Source of the DNA: Pseudomonas umsongensis
GTDB lineage: Bacteria > Pseudomonadota > Gammaproteobacteria > Pseudomonadales > Pseudomonadaceae
Reading direction: 5' to 3'
DNA: 64,000 bases
Assembly (NCBI RefSeq): GCF_002236105.1
Contig: NZ_NIWU01000001.1
Location: 682,001-746,000, forward strand
The translations under genes were made by a program, and so were the position numbers. Shown here piece after piece: positions 53,380 to 62,206 of the stretch (position 1 is its first letter; the number at the start of each line of letters is the position of its first letter). The notes beneath the pieces were generated by a model. The model ran no database searches. It had not been told where the DNA came from and was given only the letters and a program-made list of their open reading frames with translations.

Positions 53380-54960
53380 ATGCTTCGAATTCTTGGCCAC
53401 AACTACATCGGCGGCCAGCGCAGTGCGCTGGGCAGCGTCAAATTGCACAGTGTCGACGCCGAGACAGGCGAGGCGTTGCCCCACGATTTCACCCAGGCCA
53501 CGCCGCAAGAAGTCGATGCCGCCGCCAAGGCCGCCGCGCAGGCGTATTCGGCTTATCGCAATCTGAGCGCGGAGCGTCGCGCAGAATTTCTCGATGCCAT
53601 CGCCAACGAACTGGATGCGCTGGGCGATGAGTTTGTCAGCCTGGTGTGCCGCGAAACGGCATTGCCGGCCGCACGGATCATCGGTGAGCGTGGCCGCACC
53701 AGCGGGCAGATGCGCTTGTTCGCCAATGTGCTACGGCGCGGCGATTTCTACGGGGCGCGCATCGATCAGGCGCAACCTGAGCGCCAGCCCTTGCCACGTC
53801 CCGACCTGCGCCAATACCGTATCGGTCTCGGCCCCGTTGCAGTGCTCGGAGCCAGCAACTTCCCCTTGGCGTTTTCCACCGCCGGTGGCGACACGGCATC
53901 GGCCCTGGCTGCCGGTTGCCCGGTGGTGTTCAAGGCCCACAGCGGCCACATGGCCACGGCCGAGCAGGTGGCCGATGCGATCATCCGTGCGGCAGAAAAA
54001 ACCGCGATGCCGGGCGGCGTGTTCAACATGATCTACGGCGGCGGAGTCGGTGAAGCGCTGGTCAAGCACCCGGCCATCCAGGCGGTGGGCTTTACCGGTT
54101 CGCTCGCGGGTGGTCGGGCGCTGTGCGACATGGCAGCGGCACGCCCACAACCGATCCCGGTGTTCGCCGAGATGTCGAGCATCAATCCGGTGATCGTGCT
54201 GCCCCAGGCACTGCAAGTGCGCATGGAGACCATCGCTCGCGGCCTGTCGGCTTCGGTGGTGCAAGGCTGCGGTCAGTTTTGCACCAATCCTGGCCTGGTA
54301 ATGGGTATCCGTTCGCCGCAGTTCACTGCTTTCCTCGAGTCACTGGCGGACATGATGGCCGATCAACCGCCGCAGACCATGCTCAACGCCGGCACGCTGG
54401 GCAGCTATGCACTGGGCTTGCAAAAGCTCCTTGACCATCCCCGTATCGAACACCTGGCGGGTAAACCGCAACAAGGGCGTCAGGCGCAACCGCAATTGTT
54501 CAAGGCCGATGCCAGCTTGCTGATCGAGGCTGATGAAGTGCTGCAAGCGGAAGTCTTCGGCCCGACCACAGTGGTCGTCGAAGTGGCGGATCAGGCGCAA
54601 CTGAGCGCCGCGTTGAACGGTCTGCATGGTCAATTGACCGCGACGATCATCGGTGAGCAGGCCGATTTCGAGCAGTTCAGCGAACTGACGGGGTTGCTGG
54701 AGCAGAAGGTCGGGCGAATCCTGCTCAATGGTTATCCGACCGGCGTGGAGGTCTGCGATTCGATGGTGCACGGCGGGCCGTATCCCGCGACCTCGGATGC
54801 GCGCGGCACGTCGGTAGGGACCTTGGCCATCGACCGTTTCCTGCGCCCGGTGTGTTTCCAGAACTACCCCGACAGCCTGCTGCCGGATGTGCTGAAGAAC
54901 GCAAACCCGCTGGGTATCCAGCGCCTGGTGGATGGCAAGCCGACTCGCGATGCCCTTTGA
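53380..54960 (+). CDS. Aldehyde dehydrogenase (NADP+), probable 2-oxoglutarate semialdehyde dehydrogenase
   Basis: 526 residues, the longer ALDH subtype used for 2-oxoglutarate semialdehyde in pentonate and hexarate degradation. Cofactor block VAVLGASNFPLAFS, catalytic Cys301 (GCGQFCTNPG) and general base Glu264 (FAEMSSINP) are present. It is the last step, giving 2-oxoglutarate for the TCA cycle. It is the last gene of the operon; palindromic repeats follow. Confidence 0.92.
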   Translation: MLRILGHNYIGGQRSALGSVKLHSVDAETGEALPHDFTQATPQEVDAAAKAAAQAYSAYRNLSAERRAEFLDAIANELDALGDEFVSLVCRETALPAARIIGERGRTSGQMRLFANVLRRGDFYGARIDQAQPERQPLPRPDLRQYRIGLGPVAVLGASNFPLAFSTAGGDTASALAAGCPVVFKAHSGHMATAEQVADAIIRAAEKTAMPGGVFNMIYGGGVGEALVKHPAIQAVGFTGSLAGGRALCDMAAARPQPIPVFAEMSSINPVIVLPQALQVRMETIARGLSASVVQGCGQFCTNPGLVMGIRSPQFTAFLESLADMMADQPPQTMLNAGTLGSYALGLQKLLDHPRIEHLAGKPQQGRQAQPQLFKADASLLIEADEVLQAEVFGPTTVVVEVADQAQLSAALNGLHGQLTATIIGEQADFEQFSELTGLLEQKVGRILLNGYPTGVEVCDSMVHGGPYPATSDARGTSVGTLAIDRFLRPVCFQNYPDSLLPDVLKNANPLGIQRLVDGKPTRDAL

Positions 54961-54963
54961 CAT

Positions 54964-55076
54964 GATCGTTCCCACGCTCTGCGTGGGAATGCAGCCCGGG
55001 ACGCTCTGCGTCCCTTCCAGAGCCGAACGCGGAGCGTCCGTTCAGGCGTTACCACGGGGACCGTGGGAACGATCAG
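54964..55076. repeat. Palindromic repeat cluster (GATCGTTCCCACGC type)
   Basis: GATCGTTCCCACGCTCTGCG and later CGTGGGAACGATC arms enclose nested GGACGCTCTGCGTCC and CGCGGAGCGTCC elements; related to 48923-48955 and to parts of the units at 5772-7006. Confidence 0.85.
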
Positions 55077-55133
55077 TCGATCATCAGGTGCATGAGCTAT
55101 CATTGCGTTTTTCCCATTCAAAGATTGACTGCC

Positions 55134-55433
55134 ATGACTGCCGTAACAGATACCTTGCTCAACGCCCTCGAACATTGCGGGATGGTGGAAATCGACGGGC
55201 TGCACGCCTTCGAATTCGCCCTCGATGTCGACGACAACCTGCACATCGAATGCATGGACGGTCGAGCGGCCAGGCACTGGGAATTCACCCCGGCACAGAT
55301 CCAGGCCGCGACCTTTGACACCACAGAGCAGAATTGGCTGATCCGCGATAACGTCGGCGAACACCGTCTGGTATGCCTCGGCGACGTCATCAGCGGCGAC
55401 AACGACGACGATGATGATCAACAGGATGCGTAA
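55134..55433 (+). CDS. Small acidic protein (DUF5629-like)
   Basis: 99 residues from ATG 55134. The pattern is one domain (VEIDGLHAFEFALDVDDNLHI, then MDGRAARHWEFTPAQIQAA) with a C-terminal acidic tail GDNDDDDDQQDA. It resembles a Pseudomonas-specific family I associate with DUF5629. The acidic tail codons overlap the start region of the lactonase gene. Function unknown. Confidence 0.78.
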   Translation: MTAVTDTLLNALEHCGMVEIDGLHAFEFALDVDDNLHIECMDGRAARHWEFTPAQIQAATFDTTEQNWLIRDNVGEHRLVCLGDVISGDNDDDDDQQDA

Positions 55434-56595
55434 CGTCTGGCCACTGCTGATCGCCGGCAGCCTCGGCGCGATGGGCGTCCAGGTGGCATCCGCCGATAAC
55501 TATCAATTGCTCGTGGGTTCCTACACCGCCGGGCAAAGCCAGGGTATCTACCGGCTTAACTTCGACAGTGCGACCGGGCAGATCGACGCCAGGCCGCTGC
55601 AAGTGATCCAGAGCGAAAACCCGTCCTGGCTGACCCTGTCCAGGGATCAGCAGCGGGTGTTCGTGGTCAACGAAAATGGCCCGGGCCAGACCGATCCGGT
55701 CGGGCGGGTCAGCAGTTATGCCATCGACCCCAAGACCCTGGTACTGACCCTGATCAATCAGGTACAGAGCCTGGGCAACGAGCCAACGCATTCGAGCCTG
55801 AGCCTTGAAGCGAGCCACTTGTTTGTCAGCAACTACTCGGTGGCTGAAGATCCGGGCGGCACCTTGGCGGTGTTGCCGGTGGCGGCGGACGGCTCGTTGA
55901 AGCCGGTGGTGCAGATGAGTAGCCATCCGGCCAGCCGGGTCAACCCCGAGCGGCAGATGTCGGCGCACGTGCACGCGACGATACCGTCGCCAGACGGCCA
56001 ATACGTGTTTTCCAACGACCTGGGGGCGGACAAGGTCTTTGCCTACCGCTTCGACCCAAAGGCCAATCCTGACTTGCCGTTGACCCCGGCAACACCGTCG
56101 TTCGTGCAGCTGCCGCCCGGTAGCGGGCCGCGCCATCTGCTGTTCAGTGCCGATGGCAAGCACGCCTGGCTGACCATGGAAATGAGCGCGCAAGTGGCGG
56201 TGTTCGATTACCGCGACGGCAAGCTTGAGCAAACCCAGTTGGTCGATCTGGCTGCCGGTCAGCCCGTTTCGGACAAGGCCGCCGCTGCCTTGCACGCATC
56301 CAGGGACGGCAAGTTCCTGTATGTCAGCAACCGTGGTACGGCCAACCAGCTGCTGGTGTTCGCCATCGACCCGGCGACGGGGCATCTCAAGGAACTGCAA
56401 AGGCGCCCGGTAGAGGGCGATCATCCACGGGAGTTCAGCCTCGATCCGAGCGGCAAGTTCGTACTGATCGCCAATCAGAAAAGTAACCAGATTGTCGTCG
56501 TCGAGCGCGATGCCATCACCGGCTTGCTGGGTAAAACCGTGCAAAAACTGCCGATGGATGCACCGAGTGACCTGAAATTCATGGTGCGTCAATAG
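55411..56595 (+). CDS. Lactonase family beta-propeller protein (6-phosphogluconolactonase-like)
   Basis: 394 residues; ATG 55426 is an alternative start that gives a neater signal peptide (MRNVWPLLIAGSLGAMGVQV, cleavage after ASA). Seven-bladed propeller features include YQLLVGSYTAGQSQGIYRL, GPRHLLFSADGKHAWLTME and HPREFSLDPSGKFVLIANQ. The signal peptide suggests a periplasmic enzyme, which speaks against the cytosolic Pgl role and for a sugar lactone or a muconate-type substrate. It overlaps the previous gene by 23 bp. Confidence 0.88.
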   Translation: MMINRMRNVWPLLIAGSLGAMGVQVASADNYQLLVGSYTAGQSQGIYRLNFDSATGQIDARPLQVIQSENPSWLTLSRDQQRVFVVNENGPGQTDPVGRVSSYAIDPKTLVLTLINQVQSLGNEPTHSSLSLEASHLFVSNYSVAEDPGGTLAVLPVAADGSLKPVVQMSSHPASRVNPERQMSAHVHATIPSPDGQYVFSNDLGADKVFAYRFDPKANPDLPLTPATPSFVQLPPGSGPRHLLFSADGKHAWLTMEMSAQVAVFDYRDGKLEQTQLVDLAAGQPVSDKAAAALHASRDGKFLYVSNRGTANQLLVFAIDPATGHLKELQRRPVEGDHPREFSLDPSGKFVLIANQKSNQIVVVERDAITGLLGKTVQKLPMDAPSDLKFMVRQ

Positions 56596-56678
56596 GCCGC
56601 AGGCTCCGGTTGATGGGGCCTGCATCCTTCTATCAATGAGGGTGATATCTGTAAGTGTCACAAAGCATTTCAGGCTGA

Positions 56679-56694
56679 TAACCCTCGAGGGTTA
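56679..56694. promoter_or_regulatory. Perfect 16-bp palindrome TAACCCTCGAGGGTTA
   Basis: It lies 83 bases after the lactonase stop and 57 before the small exported protein start, a good place for an operator of the latter. No T-run follows, so a terminator is less likely. Confidence 0.45.
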
Positions 56695-56751
56695 AGTTTG
56701 CTTCACGGCCCCACCGGGCAAGCAAGCCAACTGACTTCGAGGAATATCCGC

Positions 56752-56931
56752 ATGAACTTCAATCTCTTCTCCGTAATCGCCGCTTCCGCCATTTCCGCCA
56801 CCGTGGCCCTGCCAGCCAGCGCCAACGTTGAAATCAGCGACAAGAAAGCCCACGCCCAGAGTTACACCCAGAAATACCTGCAACAGAGCGCCAACTTCTA
56901 CGCCGCCCTGGATCACAAAACCCAGCACTGA
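56752..56931 (+). CDS. Small exported protein
   Basis: 59 residues from ATG 56752 behind GAGGA. A signal peptide with cleavage after PASA is clear. The mature part is ~34 residues, polar, with SYTQKYLQQSANFYAAL. No cysteine. Function unknown; the palindrome upstream may control it. Confidence 0.78.
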   Translation: MNFNLFSVIAASAISATVALPASANVEISDKKAHAQSYTQKYLQQSANFYAALDHKTQH

Positions 56932-56951
56932 AAGACCCGACCAGCAGCCTT

Positions 56952-57027
56952 TTATGCAGGAGCGAAGTCACTTGCCGATCGAAGCCCAGGCAGCGAAAGG
57001 CGTTGAAGTGATGTCGCTCCTGCATAA
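56952..57027. repeat. Long inverted repeat after small exported protein gene
   Basis: 22-base arms at 56952-56973 and 57006-57027 match at 20 of 22 positions (TTATGCAGGAGCGA...) around a 32-base loop. The arm differs from the REP families elsewhere in the window. Confidence 0.85.
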
Positions 57028-57142
57028 CGCGTTTGCGACAATATCATTTAGCCATCGATGTAATGCTTGATATCAGGTGGCCATATCTCTAAATTTGACG
57101 CTGATTTTTTGACTCCTCCTTCTCAAGAAAAGGATTGCCAAA

Positions 57143-57268
57143 ATGACGATGCGTCTTGCCGTGGTGCTGTTGTTCCTCTATTCGACCCCGATCCTGTCTG
57201 CTGCCGACCCCATTCCCGGCGAACCCGACGCTGCGCGCGAGCGCATGATCAGTTTTATTGAAGACTGA
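57143..57268 (+). CDS. Very small exported peptide
   Basis: 41 residues from ATG 57143, nine bases after AAAAGGA. A hydrophobic signal (MRLAVVLLFLYSTPILSAA) leaves a mature part of ~20 mostly acidic residues. Similarity to known families was not recognised; the good ribosome binding site and signal peptide support a real gene. Confidence 0.55.
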   Translation: MTMRLAVVLLFLYSTPILSAADPIPGEPDAARERMISFIED

Positions 57269-57365
57269 GATAGACTGGCTCAATGATCAACGAAGTTGAT
57301 ATTTGCTATGCATCAGACTCGTTGGTTACCGCTGCTTTTTTGATTGATTCTATGGACTCTGAAAC

Positions 57366-57596
57366 ATGTCCACGGAGTTCATCATGGCCAGCACCATCAT
57401 CACCTCTGCCAAACACGGCGCCTACGTAGCAATCGGTCTCTATTTGGTCATGGTGCTGGTTGTCAGTCTTTCGCCGCAGTCGCGGCAAACCGTCGAGCCG
57501 CCGATTCACGTCGCGCACCCTGGCATCCAGTTTGAACATCGCGCACAACAGGCGATGGTCGATCCGGCCGAACTGGCGGGAGTGGCCGGAGCATGA
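57366..57596 (+). CDS. Small single-helix membrane protein
   Basis: 76 residues, or 70 from the ATG at 57384. One hydrophobic helix (VAIGLYLVMVLVVSL) follows a short N-terminus; the tail is His/Gln-rich. Its stop overlaps the next start (ATGA), so the two are coupled. Function unknown. Confidence 0.65.
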   Translation: MSTEFIMASTIITSAKHGAYVAIGLYLVMVLVVSLSPQSRQTVEPPIHVAHPGIQFEHRAQQAMVDPAELAGVAGA

Positions 57597-57850
57597 ACCG
57601 TTGCAAACTTTTGCTTATCGCCTTCCTGGCATTCATAACCAATGGCTTTTCCCTGCTGGGGATCGGGCACGGGTCAATAGGCGGGGTGGCACGGGCCATC
57701 GAGGCCAACCACAACATCGCGCGCAACATCGAGATAGCCAAGGCCATGGGGATGCTCGCGGGCAACCCGCCACACGAGCCCGATAGCGGGTTTTTCGGGC
57801 CGTTCCAGGTGGATTGCTCGGTGATTGGCATGTGCGAGGTATTGGCCTGA
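57593..57850 (+). CDS. Small exported or membrane protein
   Basis: 85 residues. The hydrophobic start NRCKLLLIAFLAFITNGFSL is followed by a Gly/Ile/Ala-rich part and two Cys near the end (VDCSVIGMCEV), which could form a disulfide outside the cytoplasm. Coupled to the gene before it. Function unknown. Confidence 0.65.
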   Translation: MNRCKLLLIAFLAFITNGFSLLGIGHGSIGGVARAIEANHNIARNIEIAKAMGMLAGNPPHEPDSGFFGPFQVDCSVIGMCEVLA

Positions 57851-57861
57851 AACGCCGATTC

Positions 57862-57966
57862 CTGTAGGAGCGAGCACGCTCGCGATGGTCGTCAACGATT
57901 ACGTGGGGTGCCTGATACCCCGCGGCGCCCTCGGGTTTATCGCGAGCATGCTCGCTCCTACAAGGA
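57862..57966. repeat. REP pair
   Basis: CTGTAGGAGCGAGCACGCTCGCGATGG and complement across ~50 bp; same arms as 5631-5750. It lies between convergent genes. Confidence 0.85.
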
Positions 57967-57971
57967 TCGGG

Positions 57972-58568
57972 TTATTTCGCCATCACCGATGTAAACAACG
58001 CCGACGCCAGAAACCGCTGCAACCAGTCCTGCAGCCGTCGATAGGGCGTTTGCGCGAACCACTCGCGATCAACATGGGCGAATTGCCGTATGAACGGCAT
58101 CAGCGCCACGTCGGCCAGGGTCGGGTGGTCGGCCAGCAGATAATCGCGACCGTCCAGCAACTCCTCCAGCCTACGCAAAAACACCTCACCCTCTGCGCGA
58201 TAAAACGCCATCGGCTGTTGCGGATAGCGCTCGGCATACTTGTAGCGGTTCAGATGCACCTTGAAGACCTGATCGTTCTCCTCGATCAACGCCGCGATGG
58301 CGAGCTGCCCTTGCGGATCATCCTTGAGCAGCCAATCCTGCGGATCATACTGTGACAGGGACCAGCGCATAATCTCCAGGCTTTCATCAATGACCTGGCC
58401 GTCTACGTTCAATACCGGAACCGTGCTTTTGCTCGACAATGCGAGCATCTCGGCGGGTTTGGCCTTCAGGCTGACTTCGACAATGTCCACGGCCACTTCG
58501 CTGTAGCGTAGCGCCATGCGTGCCCGCATGGCGTAAGGGCAACGACGGAACGAGTAGAGGGTGGTCAT
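57972..58568 (-). CDS. Glutathione S-transferase family protein
   Basis: 198 residues. A thioredoxin-fold N-domain has YSFRRCPYAMRARMAL (CPYA resembles the glutaredoxin-2/omega-GST active site), the cis-Pro in STVPVLNVDG and IDESLEIMRW. A helical C-domain follows. It may act as a thiol transferase or dehydroascorbate-type reductase rather than a conjugating GST. Its start overlaps the sbcC stop (ATGA). Confidence 0.92.
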   Translation of the reverse strand: MTTLYSFRRCPYAMRARMALRYSEVAVDIVEVSLKAKPAEMLALSSKSTVPVLNVDGQVIDESLEIMRWSLSQYDPQDWLLKDDPQGQLAIAALIEENDQVFKVHLNRYKYAERYPQQPMAFYRAEGEVFLRRLEELLDGRDYLLADHPTLADVALMPFIRQFAHVDREWFAQTPYRRLQDWLQRFLASALFTSVMAK

Positions 58569-61500
58569 TTCACCTCCAGGGTGCTCAAGCCGTTACCTTG
58601 GCGGCGGACCTGGATCTGCACCGGAATCCGCTCATGCATTTCCTGCACATGGGAAATCACCGCGACCTTGCGCCCCTGGGCCTGCAAGCCGTCGAGGGCG
58701 TCCATGGCCAATTGCAGGGACTCCGGATCGAGGCTGCCGAAACCTTCGTCGATGAACAGCGATTCGATCTTCAGCGTGCTCGAGGCCATCGATGCCAGGC
58801 CCAACGCCAGGGCCAGCGACACCAGGAAGGTTTCGCCGCCAGACAATGAATGCACCGAGCGCAGTTCGTCGCCCATCTCGGTGTCCATCACCAGCAAGCC
58901 CAGCATGCTGCCGCCGCGCTTGAGGCGGTAGCGCCGCACCAGTTGGCGCAATTGCACGTTGGCGTGGTGCACCAGCAGGTCGAGGTTGTAGGCCTGGGCG
59001 ATCTTGCGGAAGGTGTCGCCGGTGGCCGAACCGATCAGCGCGTTCAAGCGAGCCCAGCGCTGGTACTCGGTGTACGCGTCGGCGATCTGTTGCGCCAGGG
59101 CCTGATTGGCATTCTGCCGGCGTTGATCCTCGGCCTGTTCGGCACGCAGTTCGGCGCAACGTTGTTCGCTGACGGTGAACTGGTTTTGCAACTCAGTGAG
59201 CGCGTTGGCGAGTTGCTCGTCATCCAGGTCGCCGATGTGCTGCGCCTTGTGATCGAGCAAACGCTTGTCGCGTTCCTGGAGCAGGACATTGGCCTGCTCG
59301 ATGGCTTTTTCGCTGTGCTGCAAGCGTTGGCGTAGTTCGCTCACATGGGCATCGTCGACCTGCAGCAGGTCTTCAAGGCCACCGTCATCCAGTTCTGGAT
59401 GACGGGCGCGCCATTCGGCGATTTTGCCGCTCAGTTCGCGGTTTTCGCTTTCCAGTGTGTGCAAACGCTCTTGCTGCGCCTTGAGTTCGGCCGCGATTCG
59501 CACCCGTTGGGTGAGTAGGTTTTGCAGTTCCGTGGCCGTCGTGGTTTCGGCGTTACGCGCCTGTTCAACGTCCTGCTCAAGCTGCTGCTGCCACTGCTCG
59601 GCGCTGCCGTGCGAGCCGAGCAATTGTCCAAGCGCCTGCTGGCTGGCCTGTTGTTGTGCGGCCAGCGCATTGAACTGCTGCTCGGCGATTTGCAATTGCT
59701 GCACGCGGGTCTGCTGCCGATCCTGTTCCTTCTCAAGCTGTTGCTGACGTTGTTGCTGTTCGGCCAGCTCTTCCTTTTGCTGATCGAGTTGTGCCAGGCG
59801 CTCGGCGATCTGCCGATCAAGCTGCATGAAGGTCGCGGCGGGTTCAGTGCGAAGTGCTTCCAGGGTATCGCCTGGCAGCAGGCTGGCGAATGCGCTGAGT
59901 TCTTCGTCCAAGCGCTGACGATCATTGCCCAGTTCACGCCGTTGATTGTCCAGGTGCTGGGCCGCGCTCTGATGCGCGGTTTCGGCGTGGCGCAATTGCT
60001 GGGTCAGACGCGCAGCATCCTGTTGCAAGGTGAGCAGGGCGCTTTGCCGTTGTTCGTCCTGGGTGATGCTCTGGTTCAACTGCCTGTTTTGCTGGCTGAG
60101 CCAGGCGCCGCGTTTGTCGGCATCCTGATTGAGCAGTGTGGTGGCCAACGGATGCGCTTGAAGGCTTGGTGCGAGAGCTTGTTGCTGGGTCGCCAGTTGA
60201 TCCTGCTGTTGCAGCAGTTCTTTTTGCTGGGCGATCAGTCCACCCACTTCCGCCCGCAGTTCGGTCAGCTTTTCCTTGAGCTGGTCTACGGCTTTTTGCG
60301 CGGTGGCCTGTTCGCTTTCATCATGGCGGCCCAAGCTTTGCAGCAAGGCTTCGGGTTGATGATAAGGATGTTCCTGGCTGCCGCAGACCGGGCATGGCTG
60401 GTCATCTTGCAGCTGTGCGCGCAGTTCCTCGACGCTGGCGCTGCGGGCCAGGCGCTGGCGTTCCAGCAGGTCGCGAGTGACCGTCAGGGTCTGCTCGGCG
60501 ACGGCAAGTTCAGCCTTGGCCTTTACCCCGTCCTGGGTCAGGCGCTCACGTTCCTGTTGCGCGGCGACCTGGCGTTGTTGCAACTCGGCGCCGCGCTTGT
60601 CCAGGTCCTGTTGGCTGTCCCACAGCCGGGTCAGATCTTCGATGGCACGCAGTTGCTTGCGGTTGTCCTGCAACAGGCTGCCAAGGATACCGATCTGCTC
60701 GGCGACGGCATCCGGCTCGGCGCCAGCCTCTTTGAACAGCACCTCCAGTTGCTGTTTCTGCGCTGCGAAGGCTTGTGCGGTGCGTTCGGCATTTTGTTCG
60801 AGGTTCGCCAGTTCCGCCTGGCCCTTGTTCAGTCGATTGCCGATCAACATCAGCTGTTGCAGGCGATCACGGTAGGCATTCCAGGCATCGCTCAACGGCG
60901 CCAGATGAGCGCTCTGGGCCAGCTCGGCCGCCATGCGTTGCAAGTGTTCGGTCGCCCGGGCCAGTTGCTCGTGCAAGGTTTGAATCGCGTTCTGGCCCTG
61001 GGTGCAGGCCTGTTCGGCGGCTTGCCTGGCTTCGGCGCCCAGGGTCGCGTCCTTGGCCAGGCGGGCGAGGGTGCTTTGTTCCTCGAAAGCCTGGCGCAAC
61101 AGCGGCGCACATTCGGTTTGTCGTTGCTGTGCCTCGCCCAGGGCGATCCGCGTTGCACCCAATTGCTGTTCCAGTAGCGCCTGACGCTCGCTGAGTTCGC
61201 CATGTTGCCGGGTATGCTGGGCAATCTGCTCTGCCAAGGGCGTGAGTAGCGAATCGACCTCGGCCTTGCGGGCGAACTGGTGCCGCTGCGGGGCCAGCTG
61301 TTCGAGGCGTGTCAGCTTCAAGCGCTCGCCAGCCAGGCTTTCCCAGGTGTGTCTGGCACTGTGCAGTTGTTCGGCGGCGGCCAGTTGCGCGTCATGCAAA
61401 CGGCGCAGTTCTTTGAGCCAGGCGTCTTGCAGCTCGAGCTGCTTGAGTTGCGCCTGCTGCAATTTCAGCTGTTGTTGCGCGGCATGGAAGCGCTCATCGA

Positions 61501-62206
61501 GCTCGGCGCGCGCCTCAGGCGCCAGCGGCGTGACACCGCTGGCCTGATCCTGCAGCAGTTTGTGCGCTTCACGGGCTTCCTTGGTCTTGTCGAACGCTCG
61601 GCGGCCCAGGCGAGTGTAGAGCGCGGTGTCGGTGAGTTTTTCCAACAATTCGCTGCGGTCGTTGTCATCGGCCTTGAGGAAGGCACTGAACTCGCTCTGC
61701 GCCAACAGCACGGCCCGGGTGAACTGCTCGAAATTCAGCCCCAGCGCGGCCTCGAGCTGGGTCTTGTATTCACCTTTCTGGCTGGCCAGCAGTTGATCCT
61801 GATCGAGGTCGCGCAGGCTCTGGCGACTGACTTGCAGCTTGCCGCCGGCCTTTTCCCGGGCGCGATTGGCTTCCCAGCGCGCGCGATAACGCCTGCCATC
61901 GATGCCGACGAAATCCACTTCCGCATAGCCTTCGCCAGTGCCGCGACGTAGCAGGGTGCGTGGGTCGCCGGTGCCGATTTCACCATCGACGTCCGGCACC
62001 TTGGCGTCGCGCCCGGTATTGTTCAGGCGCGGCACGGCACCGAAAAGCGCCAGGCACAACGCGTCGAGCAGGGTGCTCTTGCCCGCGCCGGTCGGGCCGG
62101 TAATGGCGAACAGTCCGGCACTGGCAAGGGGCTCGGCGGTGAAGTCGATTTCAAACGGACCGGCCAGTGAGGCGAGGTTCTTCAGGCGGATGGCGAGGAT
62201 CTTCAT
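58565..62206 (-). CDS. sbcC: Exonuclease subunit SbcC (SMC-like ATPase)
   Basis: 1213 residues. Walker A GPTGAGKSTLLDAL is near residue 38, followed by long Gln/Ala/Leu-rich coiled coils. The zinc hook CPVCGSQEHPY lies near residue 605. The second coil is followed by signature LSGGETFLVSLALALGLA and Walker B LFIDEGFGSLDPES. With SbcD it processes hairpins and blocked DNA ends. This is of note in a genome this rich in palindromes. It overlaps sbcD and the GST gene by four bases each. Confidence 0.97.
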   Translation of the reverse strand: MKILAIRLKNLASLAGPFEIDFTAEPLASAGLFAITGPTGAGKSTLLDALCLALFGAVPRLNNTGRDAKVPDVDGEIGTGDPRTLLRRGTGEGYAEVDFVGIDGRRYRARWEANRAREKAGGKLQVSRQSLRDLDQDQLLASQKGEYKTQLEAALGLNFEQFTRAVLLAQSEFSAFLKADDNDRSELLEKLTDTALYTRLGRRAFDKTKEAREAHKLLQDQASGVTPLAPEARAELDERFHAAQQQLKLQQAQLKQLELQDAWLKELRRLHDAQLAAAEQLHSARHTWESLAGERLKLTRLEQLAPQRHQFARKAEVDSLLTPLAEQIAQHTRQHGELSERQALLEQQLGATRIALGEAQQRQTECAPLLRQAFEEQSTLARLAKDATLGAEARQAAEQACTQGQNAIQTLHEQLARATEHLQRMAAELAQSAHLAPLSDAWNAYRDRLQQLMLIGNRLNKGQAELANLEQNAERTAQAFAAQKQQLEVLFKEAGAEPDAVAEQIGILGSLLQDNRKQLRAIEDLTRLWDSQQDLDKRGAELQQRQVAAQQERERLTQDGVKAKAELAVAEQTLTVTRDLLERQRLARSASVEELRAQLQDDQPCPVCGSQEHPYHQPEALLQSLGRHDESEQATAQKAVDQLKEKLTELRAEVGGLIAQQKELLQQQDQLATQQQALAPSLQAHPLATTLLNQDADKRGAWLSQQNRQLNQSITQDEQRQSALLTLQQDAARLTQQLRHAETAHQSAAQHLDNQRRELGNDRQRLDEELSAFASLLPGDTLEALRTEPAATFMQLDRQIAERLAQLDQQKEELAEQQQRQQQLEKEQDRQQTRVQQLQIAEQQFNALAAQQQASQQALGQLLGSHGSAEQWQQQLEQDVEQARNAETTTATELQNLLTQRVRIAAELKAQQERLHTLESENRELSGKIAEWRARHPELDDGGLEDLLQVDDAHVSELRQRLQHSEKAIEQANVLLQERDKRLLDHKAQHIGDLDDEQLANALTELQNQFTVSEQRCAELRAEQAEDQRRQNANQALAQQIADAYTEYQRWARLNALIGSATGDTFRKIAQAYNLDLLVHHANVQLRQLVRRYRLKRGGSMLGLLVMDTEMGDELRSVHSLSGGETFLVSLALALGLASMASSTLKIESLFIDEGFGSLDPESLQLAMDALDGLQAQGRKVAVISHVQEMHERIPVQIQVRRQGNGLSTLEVK

